Notes under the pieces: model-generated
What the model saw: the letters and a program-made list of their open reading frames with translations, nothing else
Database searches by the model: none
What the model was told of the DNA's origin: nothing
Program-made: the position numbers and the translations under genes
Assembly: GCF_002288925.2 (NCBI RefSeq)
Contig: NW_022098067.1
Location: forward strand, 3,518,886-3,582,885
Reading direction: 5' to 3'
From: Delphinapterus leucas
Taxonomy: Eukaryota > Chordata > Mammalia > Artiodactyla > Monodontidae
Length of the DNA: 64,000 nt
Shown: positions 35,651 through 47,124 of the stretch, piece after piece
Numbering within the stretch: the first letter of the stretch is position 1
Layout: every line of letters starts with the position of its first letter

Positions 35651-37971
35651 CTAGCATATCTCATTTTATTGCTCTTCACTTAATTGCGCTTCATTGATAT
35701 TGCATTTTTTTTTACAAATTGAATGTTTGTGGCAACCTTGTATAGAGCAAGTCTGTTAGCACCATTTTTTCAACATTTGCTCACTTTCTGTCTCCATGTC
35801 ATATTTTGGTAAATCTCTCAATATTTCAAAATTCCATTATATTGTATTTGTTAAGGGCATCTGTGATCATTGATCTTTGATGTTATAATTGCTTTGGGGC
35901 ACCGTGAACCATACCCATATAAGACAATGAATTTAATTGGAAAACGTTGTGTGTGTTCTGACTTTTCCACTGACTGACTGGCCATTGCTCCATCTCTCTT
36001 CCTCTCCTCAGACCTCCATATTCTCTGTGACACAACAATGTTGGAATAAGTCAATTAATAACCCTACAATGGCCTCTAAGTGTTCAAGTGAAAGGAAGAG
36101 TCACATGCCTCTCACTTTAAATAAAAGGCTAAAAATGATTAAGCTTAGTGAAGAAGGCATGTTGAAAGTCTAAATAGGCAGAAAGCTAGGCCCCTTGCAC
36201 CAAACAGGTAGCCAAGCCGTGAATGCAAAGAAAAAGTTCTTGAAGGAAATTAAAAGTGCTACTCCAGTGAACACACAAATGGTAAGAAAACAAAACAGCC
36301 TTATGGTTAATACAGAGAAAGTTTTACTGGTGTGTATAGACGATCAAACCAGCCACAATATTCCCTTGAGCCAAAGCCTAATCCAGAAAAAGGTCCTAAC
36401 TCTCTTCAATCCTGTGAAGGCTGAGAGAGATGAGGAAGCTACAGAAGAAAAATTTGAAGCTTAGCAGAGGTTGGTTCTTGAGGTTTAAGGAGATAAGCCA
36501 TCTCCATAACATAAAAGTACAAGGTGAAGCAGCAAGTTCTAATGTGGAAGCTGCCACAAGTTATCCAGAAAATCTAGCTAAAATAATAATAAAGATAGCC
36601 ACACTAAACAACAAATTTTCAATGTAGATGAAGCAGCCTTATATTGGAAGGAGATGGCTTCTAAGACTTTCAAAGCTAGAGAAGACTTTAAAGCTTTAAA
36701 GGACAGACTGATTCTCTTGTTTGAGGCTAACTTCAACTTTAAGTTGAAGCCAGTGCTCATTTATCATTCCCAAAATCCTAGGCCCCTTAAGAATTATGCT
36801 GAATCTACTCTGCCTATGCTCTATAAATGGAACAACAGAGCCTGGATGACAGCACATCAGTTTACAGCATGGTTTACTGAATAGTTTAAGCCCACTCTTG
36901 AGACCTACTGCCCAGGAAAAGAATTCCTTTCAAAATATTACTGCTCATTGACAATGCATCTTGCCACCCAAAAGCTCTGATGGAGAGGTACAGTGAGATT
37001 CATGTTGTTTTAATGCCTGCTAACATAGCATCTGTTCTGCAGCTCATGGATCAAGGCGTAATTTTGCCTTTCAAGTCTCATTATCGATAGTGATTCCTCT
37101 TATGGATCTGGGCAAAGTAAAGGAAAGGATTCACCATTTTAGATGCCATTAAGAACATTAATATTCATGGGAAGAGGTCAAAATATTAACATATATAGGA
37201 GTTTGGAGCCCTCATGGATGGCTTTGAGGGATTCAAGACTTCAGTGGAGGAAGTAACTGCATATGTGGTGGAAATAGCAAGAGAGCTAGAATTAGAAGTG
37301 GAGCCTGAAGACATGACAAAAGAATTGCTGCAATCTCATGATAAAACTTTAAGAAATGAAGAGTTCCTTCTTATGGGTGAGCAAAGAAAGTGATTTATTG
37401 AGATGGAATCTACTTTTGGTGAAGACACTGTGAAGATTGTTGAAATGATAACAAAGGGTTTAGAATATTACATAAACTTAGCTGATGAAATAGCAGGAGG
37501 ACTTGAGAGGATTGACTCTAATTTTGAAAGTTCTATTGTGGGTAAAATGCTAGCAAACAGCATTGCATGCTACAGAGAAATTGTTTGTGAAAGGAATAGT
37601 CAATTGATGCAGCAAACTTCAGTGTTGTTTTATTTTAAGAAAGTACCACAGCCACCCCAACCTTCAGCAACCACTGATCAGTTAGCAGCCATCAACATCA
37701 AGGCAAGATCCTCCACCAGCAAAACATTAGCACTCGCTGGAGGCTCAGGTGATGGTTAGCACTTCTTAGCATTAAACCATTTTACATTGAGGTATGTGCA
37801 CTGTTTTTTTAGATATAATGCTGTTGCTCACTTAATAAAGTACAGTATAGTGTAAAGATAACTTTTATCTGCACTCAGAAACCAAAAAATTTGCGTGACT
37901 TTCTTTGTTGTGATAGTCACTTTATTGCAGGGGTCTGGAGCCGAACCAGAAATATCTCCAAGGTTTGCCTG
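35651..37971 (+). mobile_element. Tigger1 DNA transposon, nearly full length
   Basis: About 2.3 kb, close to the 2.4 kb usual for Tigger1 (pogo group of the Tc1/mariner superfamily). The left terminus reads ctagcatatctcattttatt and the right terminus ends aaggtttgcctg, which are imperfect inverted repeats of each other. A TA dinucleotide, the expected target duplication, is present on both sides (35,649-35,650 and 37,972-37,973). The interior is a decayed transposase gene. Tigger1 moved by cut-and-paste in the ancestors of placental mammals and is extinct. It has inserted in an L1, fixing their relative ages. Confidence 0.95.
36069..37735 (+). pseudogene. Tigger1 transposase pseudogene
   Basis: The start codon at 36,069 opens a frame MASKCSS..., the usual N-terminus with its CENP-B-like helix-turn-helix region. 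The three acidic residues of the DDD catalytic triad are still readable in separate frames: NVDEAA near 36,620, LLIDNAS near 36,945 and LMDQGVI near 37,045. The C-terminal part is the open frame 37,403-37,759. Several frameshifts and a deletion of about 30 bp near 37,090 break it, so no transposase can be made. The gene family gave rise to domesticated host genes such as JRK, TIGD genes and CENPB, but nothing suggests this copy was recruited. Confidence 0.9.
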
Positions 37972-39310
37972 TATATCCAGAAGTTGAATTGCTGGATCAA
38001 ATGGTAGTTCTATTTTTAATTTCTTGAGGAACCTTCATACTGCTTTCCATAGTGGCCATACAAGTTACATTCCCACCAATAGTAAATATCTCCACATCCT
38101 CGCCAACACTTGTTATCTCTTGTCTACTTGATGATAGCCATTTTAACAGATGTGCAGTGATACCTCATTGATTTTTTATTTGTATTCACCTGATGACTAG
38201 TGATGTCAAGTATCTTCTTATGTACATGTTGGCTATTTGGATGTCTTTTTTGGAGAATGTCTAGTTCCTCTGCTCATTTTTTAAACAGATTTTTTCATCA
38301 AATTATATGAGTTCATTATATATTTTTAGATGTTAACCCTAATCCAATATGGTTTGCAAATATTTTCTCCCATTCCACAGGTTGCTTTTTCATTTTGTTA
38401 ATTGTTTCTTTTGCTGTGCAGAATCTTTTTAGTTTGATGTAGTCCCACTTGTTGATTTTTGGTTTTGTGCTTCCAGTGTCTTATCTAAAAAATCTTTGCC
38501 AAGACCAATGTCAAGGAGCTGTTCCCTATGTTTTCTTCTAGGAGTTTTATCATATTAGGTCTTATGTTTAAGTCTTTAACCCACTTTGAGTAAATTTTTC
38601 AGAGTGAGGTAAGAGAGGGGTCCAATTTCTTCTTCATGTGGTTATCAAGTTTTTACACCATTTGTTGGAGACTATTCTTTCCTCATTGAGTGTTCTTGGC
38701 TCCCTTGTCAAATATTAGTTGACTGAAAATGTGGGAGTTTGTTTCTGTGCTCTTGATTCTATTCCATTGGTCTATGTGTCTATTTTTATGGCAGTACCAT
38801 ACTGTTCTAATTTATTACTATAGGTGTGTAATACAGTATGAAATCAGAAAATGTGATGTCTCCAGCTTTGTTTTTCTTTTTCAAGATTGCTTTGGCTATT
38901 TGGAGTCTTTTGTGAATACATACAAATTTTAGGACAGTTCTTTTTCTATTTCTGTGAAAAATGTCACTGGAATTTTGACAGGGATTGCATTGAATCTATA
39001 GATGGCTTTGGGTAGTATGTACATTTTAACAAAATTAATTCTTCAGATCCATGAACCCAGCCATCTTTCCATTTATGTGTGTCTTCTTCAGTTTCTTTCA
39101 TCAAAGTCTTGTAGTTTTCATTGTACAAATCTTATACATCCTTAGTCAAATTTATTCCTAAGTATTTTATTGTTTTTGATGTGCTACTATGAATGTGATA
39201 GTTTTCTTTATCTACTTTTCAGCTGTTTTGTTGTTTGTGTATGGTTGTTAGTGCAACTGATTTCTGTATGTTGATTTTATACATGGTACTGATACATTTA
39301 TACATTTATA
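37972..39310 (-). mobile_element. Old L1 (L1M-type), ORF2 C-terminal part
   Basis: The antisense L1 resumes with 'atatccagaagttgaattgc' and runs through the region of ORF2 after the reverse-transcriptase core ('ctcttgtctacttgatgat', 'ttgctgtgcagaatcttttta', 'tctatgtgtctatttttatgg', 'caagattgctttggctattt'). Many indels. The bit of L1 that should lie between 35,614 and 37,974 (about 130 bp) is missing, so a deletion preceded the Tigger1 insertion or accompanied it. Confidence 0.85.
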
Positions 39311-39720
39311 CTGATAGCCTAATGGAGGTTTCTTTGTAGGTTACAATCAATCCCTGGCTGCTTTTAGAATTTTTCTTTATCTTTGATTTTTGACAGTTTC
39401 CTTACAATGTGTCTTGGAGAAGGTCTTTTTGCATTGAAATAATAGGGTGATCTATCAGCTTCATGAACTTGGATGTCCAATTCTCTCCCAGGTTTGGGAA
39501 GTTCTCAGCTATTATTTCTTTAAATAAACTTTCTATCCCCTTTGCCCTCTCTTCTCCTTCTGGACTCTGATTATTCTTTGTGCTTTTTATGGAATCCATA
39601 GATCACATAGACTTTCTTTGTTCTTTTTCATTCTTTTTTCTTTGTTCTCTTCTAAGTGAGTTATTTCAACATCTATGTCCTCTAACTCATTTATTACGTC
39701 TTCATTTGTCCTGCTCTACT
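39311..39720 (-). pseudogene. Old L1 ORF1 remnant
   Basis: The minus-strand frame at 39,402-39,599 contains text typical of the L1 ORF1 RNA-binding protein: the stretch EIIAENFPNLGE and the following 'KDLLQDT' (for the usual 'K..PRH'). It lies directly beside the ORF2 end, meaning most of ORF2 has been deleted between them. ORF1p normally coats L1 RNA as a trimer; this copy is broken. Confidence 0.8.
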
Positions 39721-41370
39721 GCAGATGCTCTTTATTGTATATTTTACTTCATTCATTGAATTTTTAAGCTTCAGAATTTCTGTTTAGTTCTTTTCATAAA
39801 TATCTCAATTTGATCATGTATTTTTTTCATGATTTCATTGAAATGTCTTTCTGAGTTTTCTTGTAGCTTGTTGAGTTTCTTTAAAAACAGGTATTTTTAG
39901 TTATTTATGTATTAGATCATGCACCTCCATGACCTTGAGCTCAGTATTGGAGAATTATTTTTATCTTTTGATAATAACATTCCCTTGATTTTTTTTTTTT
40001 TTTCGGTACGTGGGCCTCTCACTGCTGTGGCCTCTCCCGTCGCGGAGCACAGACTCTGGACGCACAGGCTTAGCGGCCACGGCTCACGGGCCCAGCCGCT
40101 CTGTGGTACGTGGGATCCTCCCGGACCAGGGCATGAACCCGTGTCCCCTGCATCGGGAGGCGGACTCTCAACCACTGCGCCACCAGGGAAGTCCCCATTC
40201 CCTTGATTTTTTTGATGTTCTTTGTAGTTTTACATTGCTGCTTTCATATTTGACATAGCAGACACCTTAAATCTTTGCTAGTTTCCTTCAGCTGGGTTAT
40301 TCTATTCATTGCTGCTGTATCTTTTCCAATATGAGACCCCAAGAAAAAAAAACTCTGCGCTTTTCTCTGCCTTTGTATAGGTACATTCTACTCTTCTTGC
40401 TCCCTCTTGTGGCAGAATTCTTAAGCTTTGATGTCATATCTGGTTCTTACAACTCACCAGACTGCTACTGGAAGCCTTTCTTTTGTTTTTCAAAAGGTGG
40501 CACCATAGCTGAAATTTGTGGTTTCTCCCTTGCCCACAGACCCTGGCCTGTTTTCTGAGTGTATTTCCTGTCTGCTGTAGCTCAATCTTCCCTCTGCACT
40601 TTGGAACATGCACAAGAAGCTGCCTCAGTGTGGTGGGTGGTGTGTGTTTACCACTTGTGGCATTGGGGGTGCCTACAGACCTAGTAGGGAGATACTCAGG
40701 TAAGGTACTCCCAGAAACTCACAGGTGGGCTTCCTGATGAAGTCTGCAGTGCAGTCTGCAGGAACTGCATCCCTTTAATCCCTTTGATATCGTTATCTTC
40801 CTTTTTCTTGATCAGCTCCCTCTTCCCAGTCATGGAGATCTTGCCTCAGTACTCTGGGTGCTGCTGGAGAGAAATGGGTTTACTGCTGTCCTTTTCCCTT
40901 GCAAGAAAGGAGGCCACTGCTTGATAGGCCATCCCCATGTGGTGTTGCATGGGATGCGGGGGTGGGAGTGGGGACAGCACTGTTAAAATTCTTACCATCT
41001 TCACTGCATTCTATAACTCATATACATTTTTTTCTCCAATGGTGTGCTAGAATTTCCCCTTAAGAGGCTGGACTTCTACAGTTTCTCCTCATTTGTGGGT
41101 ATCTTACCAGGTCAGCACTCTCCAGGTTCTTTTCCTGACCTTGGCAACAGGGGTTGAGACAGGTTGGCTACTTTGCCAGTTCCACAGCCTGAACAATCTG
41201 TCTGCCTGGTTTGGATGCACAAATGGGCAAGACTTCTCCTAGGTCCCTTGTCATGTAATGTTGGATCCCACAACTCCCAGAAAATGTGCTTTTGTTCATG
41301 GAAGGGTGTCTAATTCTTGGTTGAAAAGGGGACAAAAAGTAGAAACATCTTACATCACCATGATGCTGAT
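39721..41370 (-). mobile_element. Old L1 (L1M-type), ORF1 start and 5' UTR
   Basis: Continuation of the antisense L1 past ORF1, interrupted by a CHR-2 SINE at 39,996-40,195. The 5' UTR is relatively GC-rich and full of short frames (40,331-40,737) that are not genes. The end is placed near 41,370, where 'caccatgatgctgatatcac' resembles an L1 5' end, before a MIR begins. The boundary is approximate. Confidence 0.6.
39996..40195 (-). mobile_element. CHR-2-type SINE inside old L1
   Basis: Antisense SINE with the head at the right ('gccaccagggaagtcc' on the plus strand). The target duplication cattcccttgattttttt at 39,978-39,995 is repeated perfectly at 40,196-40,213. It entered the L1 5' region. 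Confidence 0.95.
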
Positions 41371-41384
41371 ATCACTCATACATA

Positions 41385-41560
41385 GTGTTTGAGGTATGCC
41401 AGCCATTGTTCTAAACATTTTGCATATATTAATGCATTTAGTCCTATAAGATATGTGATATTATCACCATTTAAAGTTAAGGAAACTGAAGAACAGATAG
41501 GATAAATGACTTGCCCGGTGTTGGCAGGGATTCTTATCCACATCTAATCATGTATTTAAA
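41385..41560 (-). mobile_element. MIR SINE remnant
   Basis: Antisense MIR: 'tgttctaaacattttgcat', 'tcaccatttaaagttaagga', 'aactgaagaacagatagga', 'atgacttgcccggtg'. Confidence 0.75.
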
Positions 41561-41949
41561 ATAAGGACAACCAAATTACACAAATTACACAATTACATGT
41601 GAAGATGCAATAGAACAGAGAGACTTATGAATAAATATCAATTAAATAGTAATTTGTTATTGTTCTCTTGGAGAAGAATTTAATATTAAAACAAAATGAT
41701 TTTATTCAACCTTCTGATTCATAATGTCATTTCTTATAATTTATTCCAAAGAAATAATTCAAAACTTAAGTCATTAAAAAGTTCTGTACAAAGACATTAC
41801 AACATGTTTGCACAGGGAGCTGAGTAGGCAGGGCTATGTAGTTGCAGTAATTCCTAAAAAAAAAAAACCTCAAAAATTGATAAATTGTTAAAGAGATTGG
41901 AGATGTCATTGTAATGAAACTTATATTTCCATTAAAATGATATGTTTCA

Positions 41950-42336
41950 GGGACTTCCCTGGAAGTCCAGTGGTAAAGGATCTGCCTTACAATGCAGGAG
42001 ATGCAGGTTTGATCCCTGGTCAGGAGCTAAGATCCCTCACGCCGCGGGGCAACTAAGCCTGCGTGCCACAACTACTGAGCCCGTGTGCCTCAACTAGAGC
42101 CTGTGTGCCACAAACTACAAAGGCCACGTGCTCTGGAGCCTGCATGCCACAACTATAGAGCCCACACACCCTTGAGCCCATGCACCACAACTAGAGAGAA
42201 GCCTGTGCACTACAACGAAGAGCCCACATGCCACAATGAAAGATCCCACATGCCTCAAAGAAGATCCCGCGTGCTGCAGCTAAGACCCGATTCAGCGAAA
42301 AATAAAAATAAAATAAATAAATAATAAAGACAATTT
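41950..42336 (+). mobile_element. Long tRNA-Glu-derived SINE with internal repeats
   Basis: Sense, about 390 bp. Head: 'gggacttccctggaagtcca', with box B-like 'ggtttgatccc'. The body contains some ten tandem degenerate units of about 25-30 bp of the form 'gagcccacatgccacaact'. Ends in an A-rich AAAT tail. Duplication aaaatgatatgtttca at 41,934-41,949 and aaaatgataggtttca at 42,337-42,352 (one mismatch). The 79-codon plus-strand frame at 42,085-42,324 is the tandem units translated and should not be called a gene. Confidence 0.9.
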
Positions 42337-42413
42337 AAAAATGATAGGTTTCAAAAATATAAAGCAGTACTGAGAAGTATTTGTGAAATAACATTAAGTG
42401 AAAGGACAAAATT

Positions 42414-42914
42414 GAATTTTTTTTGGAGTATAGTTGATTCATAATGTTGTGTTAGTTTCAGGTGTACAGCGAAGTGCATCTGTAATACATATACATGTCC
42501 ATTCTTTTTTTTAAGATTCTTTTCCCATATAGGCCATTACAGAGTATTGAGTAGAGTTCCCTGTGCTATGCAGTAGTTCCTTATTAGTTATCTATTTTAT
42601 ATACAGCAGTGTGTATATATCAATCCAAATATTCCAATTTATCCCTCCCCCCACGCCCCCCTTATCACCTGGTAACCATATTGTGTTGTCTACATCTGTA
42701 ACTCTATTTCTGTTTTGTAGATAATTTCATTTGTACCCTTTTTCTCAGATTCCACATATAAGCAATATCATATGATATTTGGCTTTCTCTGAATGACTTA
42801 CTTCACTCAGAATAACAATCTCTAGGTCCATCCATATTGCTGCAAATGACATTATTTTGTTCTTTTTTATGGCTGAGTAATATTCCATTGTATATATTAC
42901 CACATTTTCTTTTT
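42414..42914 (-). mobile_element. L1 3' end fragment
   Basis: Antisense L1 3' UTR: 'gttagtttcaggtgtacag', 'gttccctgtgctatgcagta', 'tgattccatatataag'-like text, 'ggctgagtaatattccattg'. Only the last 500 bp or so. A second antisense L1 begins immediately after it, so two L1 3' ends lie in tandem. Confidence 0.9.
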
Positions 42915-43329
42915 TTCTTTTTTAACATCTTTATTGGAGTATAATTGCTTTACAATGGTGTGTAGGTTTCTGCTTTATAACAAAGTGAATCAGTTATACA
43001 TATACATATATCCCCATATCTCTTCCCCCTTGCATCTCTCTCCCTCCCACCCACACCCCCTATCCCACCCCTATAGGTGGTCACAAAGCACTGAGCTGAT
43101 CTCCCTGTGCTATGCGGATGCTTCCCACTAGCTATCTATTTTACATTTGGTAGTGTTTATATGTCCATGCCACTCTCTCACTTTGTCCCAGCTTACCCTT
43201 CACCCTCCCCATATCCTCAAGTCCATTCTTTAGTAGGTCTGTGTCTTTATTCCCATCTTACCCGAAGGTTCTTCATGACCATGTTTTTTTAGATTCCATA
43301 TATATTTGGGATTAGCATACGGTGTTTGT

Positions 43330-46300
43330 TTTTCTCTTTCTAATTTACTGCACTCTGTGTGACAGACTCTAGGTCCATCCACCTCACTACAAATAACTCA
43401 ATTTCGTTTTGTTTTATGGTTGAGTAATACCACATTTTCTTTATCCATTCCTCTGTTGATGGACATTTAGTTTGTGTCCATGTCCTGGCTATTGTAAATA
43501 GTTCTTCAGTGAACATTGGGGTGCATGTATCTTTTCGAATTATAGTTTTATTTGGATATATGCCCAGGAGTGGGATTGCTGGATCATATGGTAACTCTAT
43601 TTTTAGATCTTTAAAGAACTCCATAATGTTCTCCACAGTAGCTGTACCAGTTTACATTCCCAGCAACAGTGTAGGAGGGTTCCCTTTTCTGCACACCCTC
43701 TCCACCACTGATTGTTAGTAGATTTTTTGATGATGGCCATTCTGAAGGGGGTGAGGTGATACCTAATTGTGGTTTTGACTTGCATTTCTCTAATAATTAG
43801 TGACGTTGAGCATCTTTTCATGTACTTTTAACCATCTGTATGTCTTCTTTGGAGAAAAGTCTATTTAGATTATCTGCCTATTTTTTGACTTGCTTGTTTG
43901 TTTTTTTGATATTGAGATGCATAAGCTATTTGTATATTTTGGAGATCAATCCCTTGTTGGTCACTTTGTTTGCAAATATTTTCTCCCATTCTGAGGGTTG
44001 TCTTTTCATTTTGTTTATGTTTTCCTTTGCTGTGCAAAACCTTTTAAGTTTAATTAGGCCCCATTTGTTTATTTTTGTTTTCATTACTCTAGGAGGTGGA
44101 TCAAAAAAAGATCTTGTTGTGATTTATGTCAGAGAGTGTTCTGTGAATGTTTTCCTCTTAAATTTTTATAGTATCCAGTCTTACATTTAGGTCTTTAATC
44201 CATTTTGAGTTTATTTTTCTTTATGCTGTTAGGGAGTATTCTAATTTCACTCTTTTATATGTAACTGTCCAGTTTTCCCAGCACCACTTATCAGAGAGAC
44301 TGTCTTTTCTTCATTGTATATTCTTGCCTCCTTTGTCATAGATTAGGTGACCATATGTGCCTGGGTTTATCTCTGGACTTTCATTTTCCATTGATCTATA
44401 TTTCTGTTTTTGTGCCAGTACCATATTGTCTTGATTACTGTAGCTTTGTAGTATAGTCTGAAGTCAGGGAGCCTGATTCCTCCAGCTGTGTTTTTCTTTA
44501 TCAATATTGTTTTGGCTATTCATGGACTTTTGTGTTTCCATACAAATTGTAAAGTTTTTTTGTTCTAATTCTGTGAAAAATGCCATAGGTAATTTGATAG
44601 GGATTGCATTGAATCTGTAGACTGCTTTAGGTAGTATAATCATTTACAATATTGATTCTTCCAATCCAAGAACGTGGTATATTTCTCTATCTGTTTGTGT
44701 CATCTTTTATTTCTTTCATCAGTATCTTATAGTTTTCTGAATACAGGTCTTTTGCCTCCATAGGTAGGTTTATGCCTAGGTATTTTATTCTTTTTGTTGG
44801 GACAGTAAATGGGATTGTTTCCTTGATTCCTCTTTCTGATCTTTCATTGTTAGTGTATAAGAATACAAAAGATTTCTGTGTATTAATTTTGTGTACTGCA
44901 ACTTTTCCAAATTCATTGATTAGCTCTAGTAATGGCATCTTTAGGGTTTCCTATGTATGTGTCATCTGCAAACAGTGAGAGCTTTACATCTTCTTTTAAA
45001 TTTGGATTCATTTTATGTATTTTTCTTCTCTGATTGCCATGGCTAAGACTTCCAATACTATGCTGAATAACAGTGGTGAGAGTGGACATCCTTGTCTTGT
45101 TCCTGCTGTAGAGGAAATGCTTGCAGTTTTTCACCATTGAGAATGATGTTTGCTGTGGGTTTGCCATATATGGCCTTTATTATGTTAAGGAAGATTCCCT
45201 CTATGCCTTCTCTATGGAGAGTTTTTACCATAAATGTTGTTGAATTTGTCAAAAGCTTTTTCTGCATCTATTAAGATAATCATACGGTTTTCATTCTTCA
45301 ATTTGTCGATGTAGTGTATCACACTGATTGATTTGCCAATATTGAAGAATTCTGTTAACCCTGGGATAAATCCCACTTGATCATGTTGTATCATCCTTTT
45401 AATGTGTTGTTGGAATCAGTTTGCTAGTATTTTGTTGAGGATTTTTGCATCTATGTTCATTGGTGATATTGGCCTGTGATTTTCTTTATTGTGATATCTT
45501 TGTCTGGTTTTGGGATCAGGGTGATGGTGGCCTTGTAGAATGATCTTGGGAGTGTTCCTTCCACTGCAATTTTTTTGGAAGACTTTCAGGAAGATAGGTG
45601 TTAACTCTTCTCTAAATGTTTGATAGAATTTGCCTGTGAAGCCATCTGGTCCTGGACTTTTGTTTGTTGAAAGATTTTTAATCACAGTTTCAATTTCAGT
45701 AATTGTGAAATTATTGTATTTACAGTGATTGTGTTCATATATTCTATTTCTTCCTGGTTCAGTCTTGGAAGGTTTTACCTTTCTCAGAATTTGTCCATTT
45801 CTTCTAGGTTGTCCATTATTTTGGCATATGTTTGCTTGTAGTAATGTCTTATAGTCCTTGTATATCTGTGGTGTCAGTTATAACTACCGCTTTTTCACTT
45901 CTAATCTTTGATTTGAGTCCTCTCCCTTTTTTTCCTTGATGAGTCTTAGTAAAGTTTTATTAGTTTGGTTTATCTTCTAAAAGAACCAGCTTTTAGTTTC
46001 ATTGATCTTTGCTATTGTTTTTTTCTTCTCTATTTCATTTATTTCTGCTCTGATCTTTATGATTTCTTTCCTTCTACTAACTTTGTGTTTTGTTTGTTCT
46101 TCTTTCTCTAGTTGCTTTTAGGTGTAATGATAGGTTGTTTATTAGAGATTTTTCTTTTTTTTTGAGGTAAGATTGTATTCTTATAAGCTTCCCTCTTAGA
46201 ACTGCTTTTACTGTGTCACATAGGTTTTGGATCACTGGGATTTTGTTACCATTTGTCTCTAGGTATTTTTTTTACTTCCTCTTTGATTTCTTAAGTGATC

Positions 46301-47030
46301 AATTGATTATTTAGTAACATATTTTTTAGCCTCCATGTGTTTGTGCTTTTAACTCTTTTTTTTCCTGTAATTGATTTATAATCTCATAGTGTTGTGGTCA
46401 GAAAAGATGCTTGATATGGTTTCAATTTTCTTAAATTTACCCAGGCTTGATTTGTGAGCCAAGATGTGATTATCCTGGAGGATATTCCATGTGCACTTCA
46501 GAAGAAATTGTATTGTTGCTTTCGGATGGAATGTCTTATAAATATCAATTAAGTCTATCTGGTCTAATGTGTCATTTAAGGCTTCTGTTTCCTTATTAAT
46601 TTTCTGTCTGGATGATCTGTCCATTGGTGTAAGTGGGGTGTTAAAGTTCCCCACTATTTTTTTGTTACTGTTGATTTCCCCTTTTATGACTGTTAGAATT
46701 TGCCTTTGTATTGAGGTGCTCACTATGTGGGGTGCATATATATTTACAATTGTTATATTTTCTTCTTGGATTGATCCCTTGATCATTATGTAGTGTCCTT
46801 CCTTGTCTCTTGTAACAGTCTTTATTTTAAAGACTATTTTATCTGATATGAGTATTGCATGGAGTATCTATTTCCATCCCCTCACTTTCAGTCTGTATGT
46901 GTCCCTAGGTCAGAAGTGGGTCTCTAGTAGATAGCATATATACGGGTCTTGTTTTTGTATCCCTTCAGCCAGTCTGTGTCTTGGTTGGAGCATTTAAACC
47001 ATTTACATTTAAGATAGTCATCAATATGTA
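43330..47030 (-). pseudogene. L1 ORF2 (endonuclease/reverse transcriptase) pseudogene
   Basis: Minus-strand remains of ORF2p, the L1 enzyme that nicks target DNA and reverse-transcribes L1 RNA. N-terminal endonuclease: frame 46,376-46,786 has NIYAPH, then VGNFNTPL, then FSDHN. In active L1 the second motif has an Asp (GDFNTP); here it is Asn. Fingers region: NKSPGPDGFTGKFYQ at 45,416-45,685. Palm: FADD at about 45,000 in frame 44,913-45,167. C-terminal part at 43,340-44,938, ending with [13 protein letters not shown]. At least eight frame breaks. Confidence 0.9.
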
Positions 47031-47124
47031 TGTTCCTCTTGACATTTTCTTAATTGTTTTGGGTTTGTTTCTGTAGATCTTTTTTCTTCCCTTCCTCTTT
47101 TGTTCTCTTCTCCTGTGTTTCTCA

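Noticed and set aside
42085..42324. 79-codon frame with repeating Cys/His units, resembling a zinc-finger-like repeat
   Set aside because: The units are the tandem repeats of a SINE body; the Cys-His spacing does not fit a zinc finger.
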